DNA from: CAZUVQ01 sp964623915
Lineage (GTDB): Bacteria > Bacillota > Clostridia > UMGS1883 > UMGS1540
DNA: 8,651 nt
Assembly (NCBI GenBank): GCA_964623915.1
Contig: CAZUVQ010000079.1
Coordinates: forward strand, 1 to 8,651
Direction of reading: 5' to 3'
The translations under genes were made by a program, and so were the position numbers. Position 1 is the first letter of the stretch. The number at the start of each line of letters is the position of its first letter. Under the pieces are notes generated by a model. It made no database searches and was not told where the DNA came from. It worked only from the letters and a program-made list of their open reading frames with translations. Positions 1-5,731 of the stretch are shown here, one piece after another.

Positions 1-740
1 ATGTTGACGAGAATATGATGCAGGAGCTTATTGATATTAAATCAGCGGTTTCCCCCGCTGAGATTTTGCTTGTTGTAGACGCTATGACAGGTCAGGACGC
101 AGTGAATATAGCAGAAAGCTTTAATGAAAAGCTGGACATAACCGGTATCGTTCTTACCAAGCTGGACGGCGACACCCGAGGAGGCGCGGCAATATCCGTG
201 CGCGCGATAACAGGAAAGCCTGTAAAATACGCGGGCATGGGCGAAAAGCTGTCGGATATCGAGGTTTTTTATCCCGAACGAATGGCGTCAAGAATACTCG
301 GCATGGGTGACGTTTTAACGCTTATAGACAAGGCACAGGAGGCATTTGACGAGCAAAAAGTAATAGAACTTGAAAAGAAAATGCGCCAGCAGCGATTTGA
401 TTTGAATGATTTTCTTGACCAGATGGAACAAATGAAAAGTATGGGTTCCCTCTCAAGCATTATAAATATGATTCCCGGTGTAAATAAAAAAGCACTTGCA
501 GGTGTTAATCTCGATGACAATCAGATGGAAAGGGTTGCGGCTATAATAAAGTCTATGACGCCTTCTGAAAAAGAAAACCCTTCCATTATAAACGCTTCAC
601 GCAAGCAACGTATTGCCAAGGGCTGTGGCAGAGAGGTTTCTGAAGTAAACCGCCTATTAAAGCAGTTTGAGGATATGCAAAAAATGATGAAACAATTTAT
701 GAAGCCGGGCGCAAAAAAGAAAATGAAGTTTCCTTTCTGA
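1..740 (+). CDS. ffh: Signal recognition particle protein Ffh, C-terminal part (5' end outside window)
   Basis: Ffh is the GTPase of the signal recognition particle. It binds 4.5S/scRNA and signal peptides and delivers ribosomes to FtsY at the membrane. The frame is open from the left edge (first full codon at base 3), so about the last 245 residues are visible. They begin in the G domain just after the expected DTAGR-type motif (VDENMMQEL). The G4 motif TKLDGDTRGGAA follows, then the closing G-domain segment GMGEKLSDIEVFYPERMASRILGM. The methionine-rich M domain has the SRP-RNA-binding signature ASRKQRIAKGCG and ends in a short basic tail (GAKKKMKF). The M domain looks complete. The gene lies 55 bp upstream of rpsP, the usual Bacillota order, so the two are likely co-transcribed. 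The identification is secure; only the N-terminal NG part is unseen. Confidence 0.97.
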   Translation, partial: VDENMMQELIDIKSAVSPAEILLVVDAMTGQDAVNIAESFNEKLDITGIVLTKLDGDTRGGAAISVRAITGKPVKYAGMGEKLSDIEVFYPERMASRILGMGDVLTLIDKAQEAFDEQKVIELEKKMRQQRFDLNDFLDQMEQMKSMGSLSSIINMIPGVNKKALAGVNLDDNQMERVAAIIKSMTPSEKENPSIINASRKQRIAKGCGREVSEVNRLLKQFEDMQKMMKQFMKPGAKKKMKFPF

Positions 741-782
741 TAATAATTCTTTATAAAAAGATTTATTTTATATATTTTATTT

Positions 783-790
783 GGAGGTGA
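783..790 (+). promoter_or_regulatory. Strong ribosome binding site of rpsP
   Basis: GGAGGTGA is an eight-base match to the 16S anti-Shine-Dalgarno sequence and sits 5 bases before the ATG at 796. Such a strong site fits a highly expressed ribosomal protein. The AT-rich 741-782 stretch before it shows no convincing promoter or terminator. Confidence 0.85.
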
Positions 791-795
791 ATTAA

Positions 796-1041
796 ATGGC
801 AGTAAAAATAAGGCTCAGAAGAATGGGAAGCAAGAAATCTCCGTTTTACAGAGTTGTAGTAGCAGATTCACGCTATCCGCGTGACGGCAGATTTATAGAA
901 GAAGTCGGAACATACGATCCACTGGCAAATCCTTCAGTAATTAAAATTGATGCAGAAAAGGTTCAAAAATGGATTGCTACAGGAGCACAGCCGACAGATA
1001 GTGTGAAATCTTTGCTTAAAAGAAGTGGCATTACCGAATAA
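796..1041 (+). CDS. rpsP: 30S ribosomal protein S16
   Basis: S16 is a primary-binding protein of the 30S subunit that contacts 16S rRNA and helps the 5' and central domains fold. The 81-residue product has the usual length of about 80-90. It carries the family opening VKIRLRRMGSKKSPFYRVVV, followed by ADSRYPRDGRFIEEVGTYDP, and then the DAEKVQKWIATGAQPTDSV segment. The start is fixed by the strong GGAGGTGA site and by the conserved N-terminus MAVKIRL. It lies between ffh and khpA, the standard order in Bacillota. The stop codon sits in the loop of a small 5-bp inverted repeat (CCGAA at 1034-1038, TTCGG at 1043-1047), which is too weak to call a terminator. Identification is essentially certain. 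Confidence 0.98.
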   Translation: MAVKIRLRRMGSKKSPFYRVVVADSRYPRDGRFIEEVGTYDPLANPSVIKIDAEKVQKWIATGAQPTDSVKSLLKRSGITE

Positions 1042-1064
1042 TTTCGGGGAAAGGTAAAGGTTTT

Positions 1065-1292
1065 ATGAAAGACTTATTGGTTTTTATAGCAAAATCTCTC
1101 GTTACTCATCCTGATGATGTTGAAGTTACGGAGACCGTAAGAGATTCGGCAACATATCTGGAACTGCATGTAAATGAAGAGGATATGGGCAAGGTAATCG
1201 GAAAACAAGGCAGGATTGCAAAAGCAATGCGCCTTGTAATGAAAGCCGCCGCCAACAGAGAAAACACAAAGGTTATCGTAGATATTGTATAA
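1065..1292 (+). CDS. khpA: KH-domain RNA-binding protein KhpA (YlqC family)
   Basis: This is a small single-KH-domain RNA-binding protein. In other Bacillota KhpA partners with KhpB (Jag/EloR) and affects cell elongation and division through bound RNAs; whether that holds here is inferred from the family. The 75 residues match the family length. The RNA-gripping GxxG loop is visible as GKQG at residues 46-49 within DMGKVIGKQGRIAKAMR, and the third strand ends in TKVIVDIV. The start has purine-rich sequence (GGAAAGGTAAAGG) 4 to 10 bases upstream. It follows rpsP by 23 bp and is expected to be translated from the same transcript. Two hairpins lie downstream of it before rimM. The name ylqC is also used. 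Confidence 0.93.
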   Translation: MKDLLVFIAKSLVTHPDDVEVTETVRDSATYLELHVNEEDMGKVIGKQGRIAKAMRLVMKAAANRENTKVIVDIV

Positions 1293-1299
1293 CCTTTAT

Positions 1300-1338
1300 A
1301 GGGGTTGTTTCATTTGTTTTTAAAATGAGACAGCCCCT
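1300..1338 (+). terminator. Long hairpin between khpA and rimM (terminator-like, no U-tract)
   Basis: The arms are AGGGGTTGTTTCATTT (1300-1315) and AAATGAGACAGCCCCT (1323-1338), with a 7-base loop. All 16 positions pair in RNA, two of them as G-U wobbles. The hairpin starts 8 bases after the khpA stop, as a terminator would. However, the downstream bases (CATTCCAATACAGG) are not a U-run, so termination would be inefficient. It could instead be a processing or 3'-stabilising hairpin that sets the rpsP/khpA to rimM/trmD expression ratio. The TGAGACAGCCCC arm resembles terminators I recall from many Clostridia, which I could not check. Confidence 0.55.
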
Positions 1339-1353
1339 CATTCCAATACAGGA

Positions 1354-1373
1354 CTTATCTGCCCACAGATAAG
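1354..1373 (+). other. Second intergenic hairpin upstream of rimM
   Basis: CTTATCTG (1354-1361), loop CCCA and CAGATAAG (1366-1373) form a perfect 8-bp stem with a 4-base loop. It lies 15 bases after the larger hairpin and about 50 bases before the rimM start. The following CTTATGTGTGTTTTT is only moderately U-rich and begins late. As DNA it is also an 8-8 inverted repeat that could serve as a protein-binding site. No clear -35/-10 pair was found beside it. Confidence 0.4.
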
Positions 1374-1412
1374 CTTATGTGTGTTTTTACTATTTATGGG
1401 AAGAAAGGCTAT

Positions 1413-1416
1413 GGAG
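1413..1416 (+). promoter_or_regulatory. Ribosome binding site that sets the rimM start
   Basis: GGAG lies 6 bases before the ATG at 1423. Upstream in-frame starts (GTG 1381, ATG 1396, ATG 1411) would add up to 14 hydrophobic residues that RimM proteins do not have. The ATG at 1411 has AGAAAGG only 3 bases upstream, which is too close. The 1423 start also gives the usual 170-residue length. Confidence 0.7.
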
Positions 1417-1422
1417 ATTTTT

Positions 1423-1935
1423 ATGAATAACAACAGGCTGTTATGTGGAAAAATCGTAAACACCCATGGAGTCCACGGTGAAGTCAAGCTTGTGATTTAT
1501 GCTGACGGGCCTGAGTTTTTTGAAGAGCGGGAAAGGCTTTATACAAAAAACGGGGAAATACTGAATATTTTATCAATGCGCCCTCATAAAGGTTCACTTA
1601 TAGTTAAATTTCTTGAAATCGATACAATGGAAAAGGCACAGAGCATCAAAAACTGTGAGCTTTATTTAGACAGGGAAGATGCACCGCCATTGCCGGACGG
1701 AAGGTACTATATAGTTGATATAATAGGGCTTCGTGTCGTAACAGATTATGGCAGGGTTTTAGGTAAAATTACTGACGTTATTACAACGGGAAGTAATGAT
1801 GTTTACACAGTTTTGGGCGAAGATAAGAAAGAGTATTTAATTCCTGTTATTGATGAGGTGGTATTAAAATTTGATATGGAAAAGGGCGAGGTTTTAATTC
1901 ACCCTCTGAAAGGATTATTTGACGATGATAATTGA
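1423..1935 (+). CDS. rimM: 16S rRNA processing / 30S maturation factor RimM
   Basis: RimM binds S19 and the head of the immature 30S subunit and assists late 16S rRNA maturation. From the ATG at 1423 the product has 170 residues, the normal length. The N-terminal RimM barrel opens with GKIVNTHGVHGEVKL (residues 9-23). The C-terminal PRC-barrel follows, with the family's YY pair in GRYYIVDIIGLRV, then VITTGSNDVYTVL, YLIPVIDEVV and VLIHPLKGLF. The stop overlaps the start of trmD by 11 bases, a classic rimM-trmD translational coupling. The gene is separated from khpA by two hairpins, so it may be transcribed at a lower level than rpsP and khpA. A reading frame extends upstream to 1381 but is not supported as coding. 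Confidence 0.95.
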   Translation: MNNNRLLCGKIVNTHGVHGEVKLVIYADGPEFFEERERLYTKNGEILNILSMRPHKGSLIVKFLEIDTMEKAQSIKNCELYLDREDAPPLPDGRYYIVDIIGLRVVTDYGRVLGKITDVITTGSNDVYTVLGEDKKEYLIPVIDEVVLKFDMEKGEVLIHPLKGLFDDDN

Positions 1936-2641
1936 TGTTTTAACTCTTTTTCCCGAAATGTTTGAATACGTAATGAGTAAAAGTGTTATAGGCAGGGCAA
2001 GGGAAAGAGGACTCATAACATTAAATTTTATAAATATAAGAGATTACACACTTGATAAACACGGCAGGGTGGATGATTACCCTTACGGTGCAGGCGGAGG
2101 AATGGTTATGGCTCCGCAGCCTATTTTTGATGCATATATGAGTATAGCAGGGGGGCTTGATTACAAGCCGTATGTTATATATATGTCACCACAGGGCAAA
2201 GTTTTTTCGCAAAAATCGGCGGAAAAGCTTTCAGAATTTGAGCATATAGTACTTTTATGTGGTCATTATGAAGGTGTTGATGAAAGGATTTTGGAAGAAA
2301 TCGTTGATGCAGAAATCTCTTTGGGGGACTATGTTTTAACAGGCGGTGAAATCCCTGCTATGGCAATTATTGATGCAGTGGCAAGAATGGTACCGGGTGT
2401 TATTCAAAATGGTAATGCGGGGACAGAATCACATTCAAACGGGCTTTTGGAGTATCCGCAATATACACGTCCGCCGAAGTTCCACGAAAGAGAGGTTCCC
2501 GAAATTCTCTTGTCGGGACATGATGCAAAGATAAGGCAATGGAGAAGAAAACAGTCACTTTTGAGAACAAAGGTTAAAAGACCTGATATGTTTGAAAAAA
2601 TTGAACTAACCAAAGAAGACAATAAGCTTTTATCAGAATAA
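1925..2641 (+). CDS. trmD: tRNA (guanine-37-N1)-methyltransferase TrmD
   Basis: TrmD transfers a methyl group from S-adenosylmethionine to N1 of G37 next to the anticodon, which prevents +1 frameshifting. The ATG at 1925 is preferred over the in-frame TTG at 1919. GAAAGGA (1908-1914) is 10 bases from the ATG but only 4 from the TTG, and the family begins MxIDVLTLFPEMF. The 238 residues show the trefoil-knot SPOUT features: VDDYPYGAGGGMVM (49-62), CGHYEGVDERI (112-122), SLGDYVLTGGE (132-142), Arg154 in ARMVPGV, and LLEYPQYTRP (174-183). At the position of E. coli Asp169, a proposed catalytic residue, the loop reads TES (167-169), so only Glu168 is available there. The gene overlaps rimM. rplS, its frequent next neighbour, is absent and htpG follows. 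Confidence 0.97.
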   Translation: MIIDVLTLFPEMFEYVMSKSVIGRARERGLITLNFINIRDYTLDKHGRVDDYPYGAGGGMVMAPQPIFDAYMSIAGGLDYKPYVIYMSPQGKVFSQKSAEKLSEFEHIVLLCGHYEGVDERILEEIVDAEISLGDYVLTGGEIPAMAIIDAVARMVPGVIQNGNAGTESHSNGLLEYPQYTRPPKFHEREVPEILLSGHDAKIRQWRRKQSLLRTKVKRPDMFEKIELTKEDNKLLSE

Positions 2642-2657
2642 TTCTGGTAAAGGTTTA
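2623..2657 (+). other. Hairpin centred on the trmD stop codon
   Basis: Bases 2623-2638 (TAAGCTTTTATCAGAA) pair with 2642-2657 (TTCTGGTAAAGGTTTA) over 16 positions, three of them G-U. The three-base loop is the TAA stop codon of trmD itself. A run of T begins at about 2671, some 13 bases after the stem, so it is not a canonical intrinsic terminator. It may act as a transcript 3'-end or stability element, or as a weak attenuator before htpG. Terminating ribosomes would melt it. Confidence 0.4.
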
Positions 2658-2683
2658 AATATTAAAATAATTTTTTTTTGTAT

Positions 2684-2689
2684 AGGAGG
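2684..2689 (+). promoter_or_regulatory. Ribosome binding site that sets the htpG start
   Basis: AGGAGG lies 9 bases before the ATG at 2699. The longer in-frame reading from TTG 2678 would place this site inside the coding sequence and add seven residues (MYRRNSV) foreign to the family, so 2699 is the real start. Confidence 0.85.
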
Positions 2690-2698
2690 AATAGTGTT

Positions 2699-4207
2699 AT
2701 GCAAAAAGGTACAATTTCTGTCAGCACGGAAAACATATTTCCGGTTATTAAAAAATGGCTTTACTCGGATAAGGATATTTTTCTGCGTGAGCTTGTTTCA
2801 AACGGATGTGATGCCGTCACGAAACATAAAAAGCTTGTTGCCATGGGCAATGCAGCCGCGGAGGAAAATTACTTTGTGGAAGTCATTGTAAATAAAAAGG
2901 AAAAAACTGTGACAATCAAGGACAACGGTATAGGCATGACAGAGGAAGAGGTAATAAATTATATTGCAAGCGTTGCCTTTTCCGGTGCTGAGGAATTTAT
3001 AAAAAAATATCAGGATGAGGATAAAGAGGATAGCAGAATTATAGGTCATTTCGGTCTTGGTTTTTATTCGGCATTCATGGTGTCAGAGCTTGTTGATATT
3101 AAAACATTGTCATATGCTGACGGGGCAAAGGGTGTTTTCTGGAGTTGTGACGGTGGCACGGAATATGAAATCGGTGAAAGCGATAAAGCAGACAGGGGAA
3201 CAGAGATTGTTCTTCATATTAATGATGATAATAAACAGTTCTTGGAAAAGAGCACTCTTATGTCAATATTAAATAAATACTGCGGCTTTTTCCCTGTTCC
3301 TATATATCTATATGAAGAGGGAAAAGAAAAGGGCGATAAAATAAACGACACAGAGCCGTTGTGGCTTAAAAAGCCGTCAGAATGCAAAGATGAGGAATAT
3401 ATTGCTTTTTATAAAAAAGTGTTTATGGATTTTAACGATCCGCTGTTTTATATTCATCTGAATGTAGATTATCCATTTAACTTAAAGGGAATATTGTTCT
3501 TTCCAAAGCTTCGCCATGAGCTTGAAATCAATGAAGGACAAATAAAGCTTTTCAATAATCAGGTGTTTGTTGCGGATAACGTGAAGGAAATTATTCCAGA
3601 ATTTTTGCTGTTGCTCAAAGGGTGTATTGACTGTCCGGACCTTCCGCTTAATGTATCAAGAAGTTTTCTGCAAAATGACGGTTATGCGGCAAAGGTATCG
3701 GCACATATAACAAAGAAGGTAGCGGACAAGCTTATTTCACTTTTCAAAAAAGAACCTGACAACTACAAATCATACTGGGATGATATTTCACCGTTTGTTA
3801 AATACGGCTGCATGAAGGATGAAAAATTCTATAAAAAGGTAGCGGATATCGTTCTTTACAAAACAACGGACGAGAGGTACATTTCACTTGAGGATTATCT
3901 TGAGGATGCAAAGGCGCACGGATATGAAAATACTGTTTATTATGCTTCTGATGTGATGCAGCAGGCACAGTATATATCTCTTTTCCGTGAACAGGGAATA
4001 GAGTCTTTAATAATGCCTACGGTAATTGANNNNNNNNNNNNNNNNNNNNNNNNNNNNNNNNNNNNNNNNNNNNNNNNNNNNNNNNNNNNNNNNNNNNNNN
4101 NNNNNNNNNNNNNNNNNNNNNNNNNNNNNGCTCCGCTCGACAGCAAGGCTTTGGCAGAGTTTATAAAAAGAAGTACCAAGATAATGGAGATGTCACTCGC
4201 TGAATAA
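2699..4207 (+). CDS. htpG: Hsp90-family chaperone HtpG (interrupted by an assembly gap)
   Basis: HtpG is a homodimeric ATP-driven cytosolic chaperone that remodels client proteins. The N-terminal GHKL ATPase motifs are all present: FLRELVSNGCDA (residues 28-39, with the catalytic-type Glu31 and Asn35), DNGIGM (75-80), GHFGLGFYSAF (116-126) and RGTEIVLHI (166-174). The middle domain has LRHELEINEGQIKLFNNQVFV and the ATP-sensing arginine motif LNVSR (Arg321). Residues 1-443 are followed by 100 N, then the terminal 25 residues ending EFIKRSTKIMEMSLAE. Known sequence totals only 468 residues, against roughly 610-640 for bacterial HtpG, so about 150 residues, mostly of the C-terminal dimerisation domain, are hidden. 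The frame across the N run is preserved only by chance. The gene sits 57 bp after trmD and 23 bp before aroQ. Confidence 0.95.
   Translation: MQKGTISVSTENIFPVIKKWLYSDKDIFLRELVSNGCDAVTKHKKLVAMGNAAAEENYFVEVIVNKKEKTVTIKDNGIGMTEEEVINYIASVAFSGAEEFIKKYQDEDKEDSRIIGHFGLGFYSAFMVSELVDIKTLSYADGAKGVFWSCDGGTEYEIGESDKADRGTEIVLHINDDNKQFLEKSTLMSILNKYCGFFPVPIYLYEEGKEKGDKINDTEPLWLKKPSECKDEEYIAFYKKVFMDFNDPLFYIHLNVDYPFNLKGILFFPKLRHELEINEGQIKLFNNQVFVADNVKEIIPEFLLLLKGCIDCPDLPLNVSRSFLQNDGYAAKVSAHITKKVADKLISLFKKEPDNYKSYWDDISPFVKYGCMKDEKFYKKVADIVLYKTTDERYISLEDYLEDAKAHGYENTVYYASDVMQQAQYISLFREQGIESLIMPTVIXXXXXXXXXXXXXXXXXXXXXXXXXXXXXXXXXXAPLDSKALAEFIKRSTKIMEMSLAE
4030..4129. other. Assembly gap of 100 N
   Basis: Exactly 100 consecutive N bases, the conventional placeholder for a scaffold gap of unknown size. 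It falls inside htpG. Judged from the family length, the true missing sequence is likely nearer 450 bases than 100. Confidence 0.95.
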
Positions 4208-4230
4208 ATTATATTGGAAGGGGTTTTCCC

Positions 4231-4659
4231 ATGAAAATAATGGTAATCAACGGTGTTAATTTAAAATATACAGGTATGAGAAGTCCGGATGTTTACGGCT
4301 GTGAAACGCTCGATGACATTAACGGTGAGATTAAAATTGCCGCTAAAGGGCGCAATATGGATGTTGAATTTTTTGTAAGTGACAGCGAAGGAGAGATTGT
4401 CTCTTGCCTGTGGCGTGCAAAAGATTACGATGGCATAATACTCAATGCAGGGGCATATTCGCATTACAGCATAGCAATTCGTGATGCTATTGAGGGTATA
4501 AAAGCACCTGTGATTGAGGTACATATGTCAAATATTGCCGCAAGGGAGGACTTTCGGCATAAAAGCGTTCTGTCATCTGTATGCCGAGGTATGGTTGCAG
4601 GCTTTGGTAAAAAAAGCTATATTCTGGCGCTTTCAGCTTTTGCTGACGGAGATTTTTAA
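4231..4659 (+). CDS. aroQ: Type II 3-dehydroquinate dehydratase
   Basis: This enzyme dehydrates 3-dehydroquinate to 3-dehydroshikimate, the third step of the shikimate pathway to aromatic amino acids. Type II enzymes are dodecamers of about 140-150 residues, and this one has 142. Catalytic and binding residues are all visible: Arg17 and the catalytic Tyr22 on the flexible lid (MRSPDVYG), Asn72 in ILNAGAYSH, His78, Glu96 and the catalytic His98 in IEVHMSN, and Arg105 and Arg109 in AREDFRHKS. Several usually conserved positions differ: NGVN replaces NGPN near the start, SDSEGE replaces SNHEGE, and NIAARE replaces NVHARE. It looks like an active but divergent member. AAGGGG lies 7 bases before the ATG. 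The stop overlaps the next gene's ATG by one base (TAATG), so the pair is translationally coupled. Confidence 0.93.
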   Translation: MKIMVINGVNLKYTGMRSPDVYGCETLDDINGEIKIAAKGRNMDVEFFVSDSEGEIVSCLWRAKDYDGIILNAGAYSHYSIAIRDAIEGIKAPVIEVHMSNIAAREDFRHKSVLSSVCRGMVAGFGKKSYILALSAFADGDF

Positions 4660-5726
4660 TGGAAAAAAGAATTGAAAAGTTAAGGGATTACCTCAAAGAA
4701 AAAGGCGCAGGCGGAGCTATTATCACATCTTTTCAAAACAGGTTTTATTACAGCGGATTTTCCGGCAGTGCAGGTTATCTTATAGTAACTACGGATAATC
4801 AATATATTGTGACGGACACACGCTATACAATTCAGGTTAAAGAACAGGCAAAGGGCTTTTGCCTAATTTCTGCTCCCGAATCTGATTATTCAAAAATAGC
4901 AAAAACAGCAGCCAATGAAGGTATTACGGCATTTTGCTATGAAGATGAAGCTCTAAGTGTTGCGAATTTCACGCAAATGCAAAACCTTTTGACAGGTATT
5001 GAGCTAATTCCCTTTCAAAACAGCATAACAGAGCAAAGAGCGGTAAAGGATGCCGAAGAAATAAAAAGCATAAGAGAAGCGTTAAGGCTTGCTGATGAGG
5101 CTTTTTTGTATACGGTAAGCCATATCAAAGCTGGGATGAGGGAGACAGAGGTTGCATCAATCATTGAAGGCTATATGAGAAAAAACGGTGCTTTTAGGAC
5201 TTCTTTTGACACAATAGCTGCCTCGGGAATCAGAAGTGCCCTGCCCCATGGAACCGCAACTGTTGCTGAAATAAAAACAGGTGATTTTCTTGTGATGGAC
5301 TATGGTTGCGTGCTTGATGGATATTGCTCTGATATTACAAGAACGGTTGTAGTAGGCATTGCAAATGAAAAACAAAAAGAGATTCATGATACTGTTGCAA
5401 ATGCTTTGCTTGCGGGGCAAATGGCGTTGATGCCCACCGCAAAATGCGCCGATGTTGACAAAAAAGCTCGTGATATAATTTCTGAAGCAGGTTATGGTGA
5501 ATATTTCACGCATTCATTAGGGCATGGTGTTGGTATAGATATTCACGAAATGCCAACCCTTTCACCGAAATCTGAAAAAACATTAAAGCCCGGCAATGTG
5601 GTCACTGTTGAGCCGGGGATTTACATTGAAAATTTCGGTGGTGTTAGGATTGAGGATATGGCTCTCATCACACAAAAGGGAGCGGAAATCTTAACGAAAT
5701 CCACAAGAGAGCTTATTTATATTTAG
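4659..5726 (+). CDS. M24-family Xaa-Pro aminopeptidase (PepP/YqhT-like)
   Basis: This is a cytosolic metallopeptidase with the pita-bread fold that removes an N-terminal residue preceding proline. The 355 residues have an N-terminal creatinase-like domain (about 1-125, with NRFYYSGFSGSAGYL and VTDTRY) and a catalytic domain (about 130-355). The five dinuclear-metal ligands are all seen: Asp214 (VMDYGC), Asp225 (CSDITRTVVVG), His289 (HSLGHGVGIDIHE), Glu318 (TVEPGIYI) and Glu332 (VRIEDM). The supporting histidines His197 (LPHG) and His296 are also present. Length and motifs fit the aminopeptidase/prolidase-like YqhT group rather than methionine aminopeptidase. It overlaps aroQ by one base, as in the yqhS-yqhT pair of Bacillus. 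The translation factor gene efp, which often follows, is absent; a convergent gene ends 5 bp away. Confidence 0.93.
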   Translation: MEKRIEKLRDYLKEKGAGGAIITSFQNRFYYSGFSGSAGYLIVTTDNQYIVTDTRYTIQVKEQAKGFCLISAPESDYSKIAKTAANEGITAFCYEDEALSVANFTQMQNLLTGIELIPFQNSITEQRAVKDAEEIKSIREALRLADEAFLYTVSHIKAGMRETEVASIIEGYMRKNGAFRTSFDTIAASGIRSALPHGTATVAEIKTGDFLVMDYGCVLDGYCSDITRTVVVGIANEKQKEIHDTVANALLAGQMALMPTAKCADVDKKARDIISEAGYGEYFTHSLGHGVGIDIHEMPTLSPKSEKTLKPGNVVTVEPGIYIENFGGVRIEDMALITQKGAEILTKSTRELIYI

Positions 5727-5731
5727 CATGG

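Noticed and set aside
748..776. Promoter before rpsP (TATATT at 771 as -10)
   Set aside because: No acceptable -35 lies 16-18 bases upstream. The AT-rich sequence yields -10-like hexamers by chance.
1381..1422. N-terminal extension of rimM from GTG 1381
   Set aside because: It adds 14 hydrophobic residues not found in RimM. The ATG at 1423 has GGAG 6 bases upstream and gives the standard 170-residue protein.
2678..2698. Longer htpG start at TTG 2678
   Set aside because: The extension reads through the AGGAGG ribosome site of the ATG at 2699 and adds residues foreign to HtpG.
3940..4207. HtpG naturally lacking its dimerisation domain
   Set aside because: The short apparent length is explained by the 100-N placeholder. 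The true C-terminal residues are present after it.
5157..5513. 118-codon open frame on the minus strand inside the M24 gene
   Set aside because: It lies entirely antisense to a well-supported gene with all metal ligands, has no ribosome site, and has an unlikely composition.
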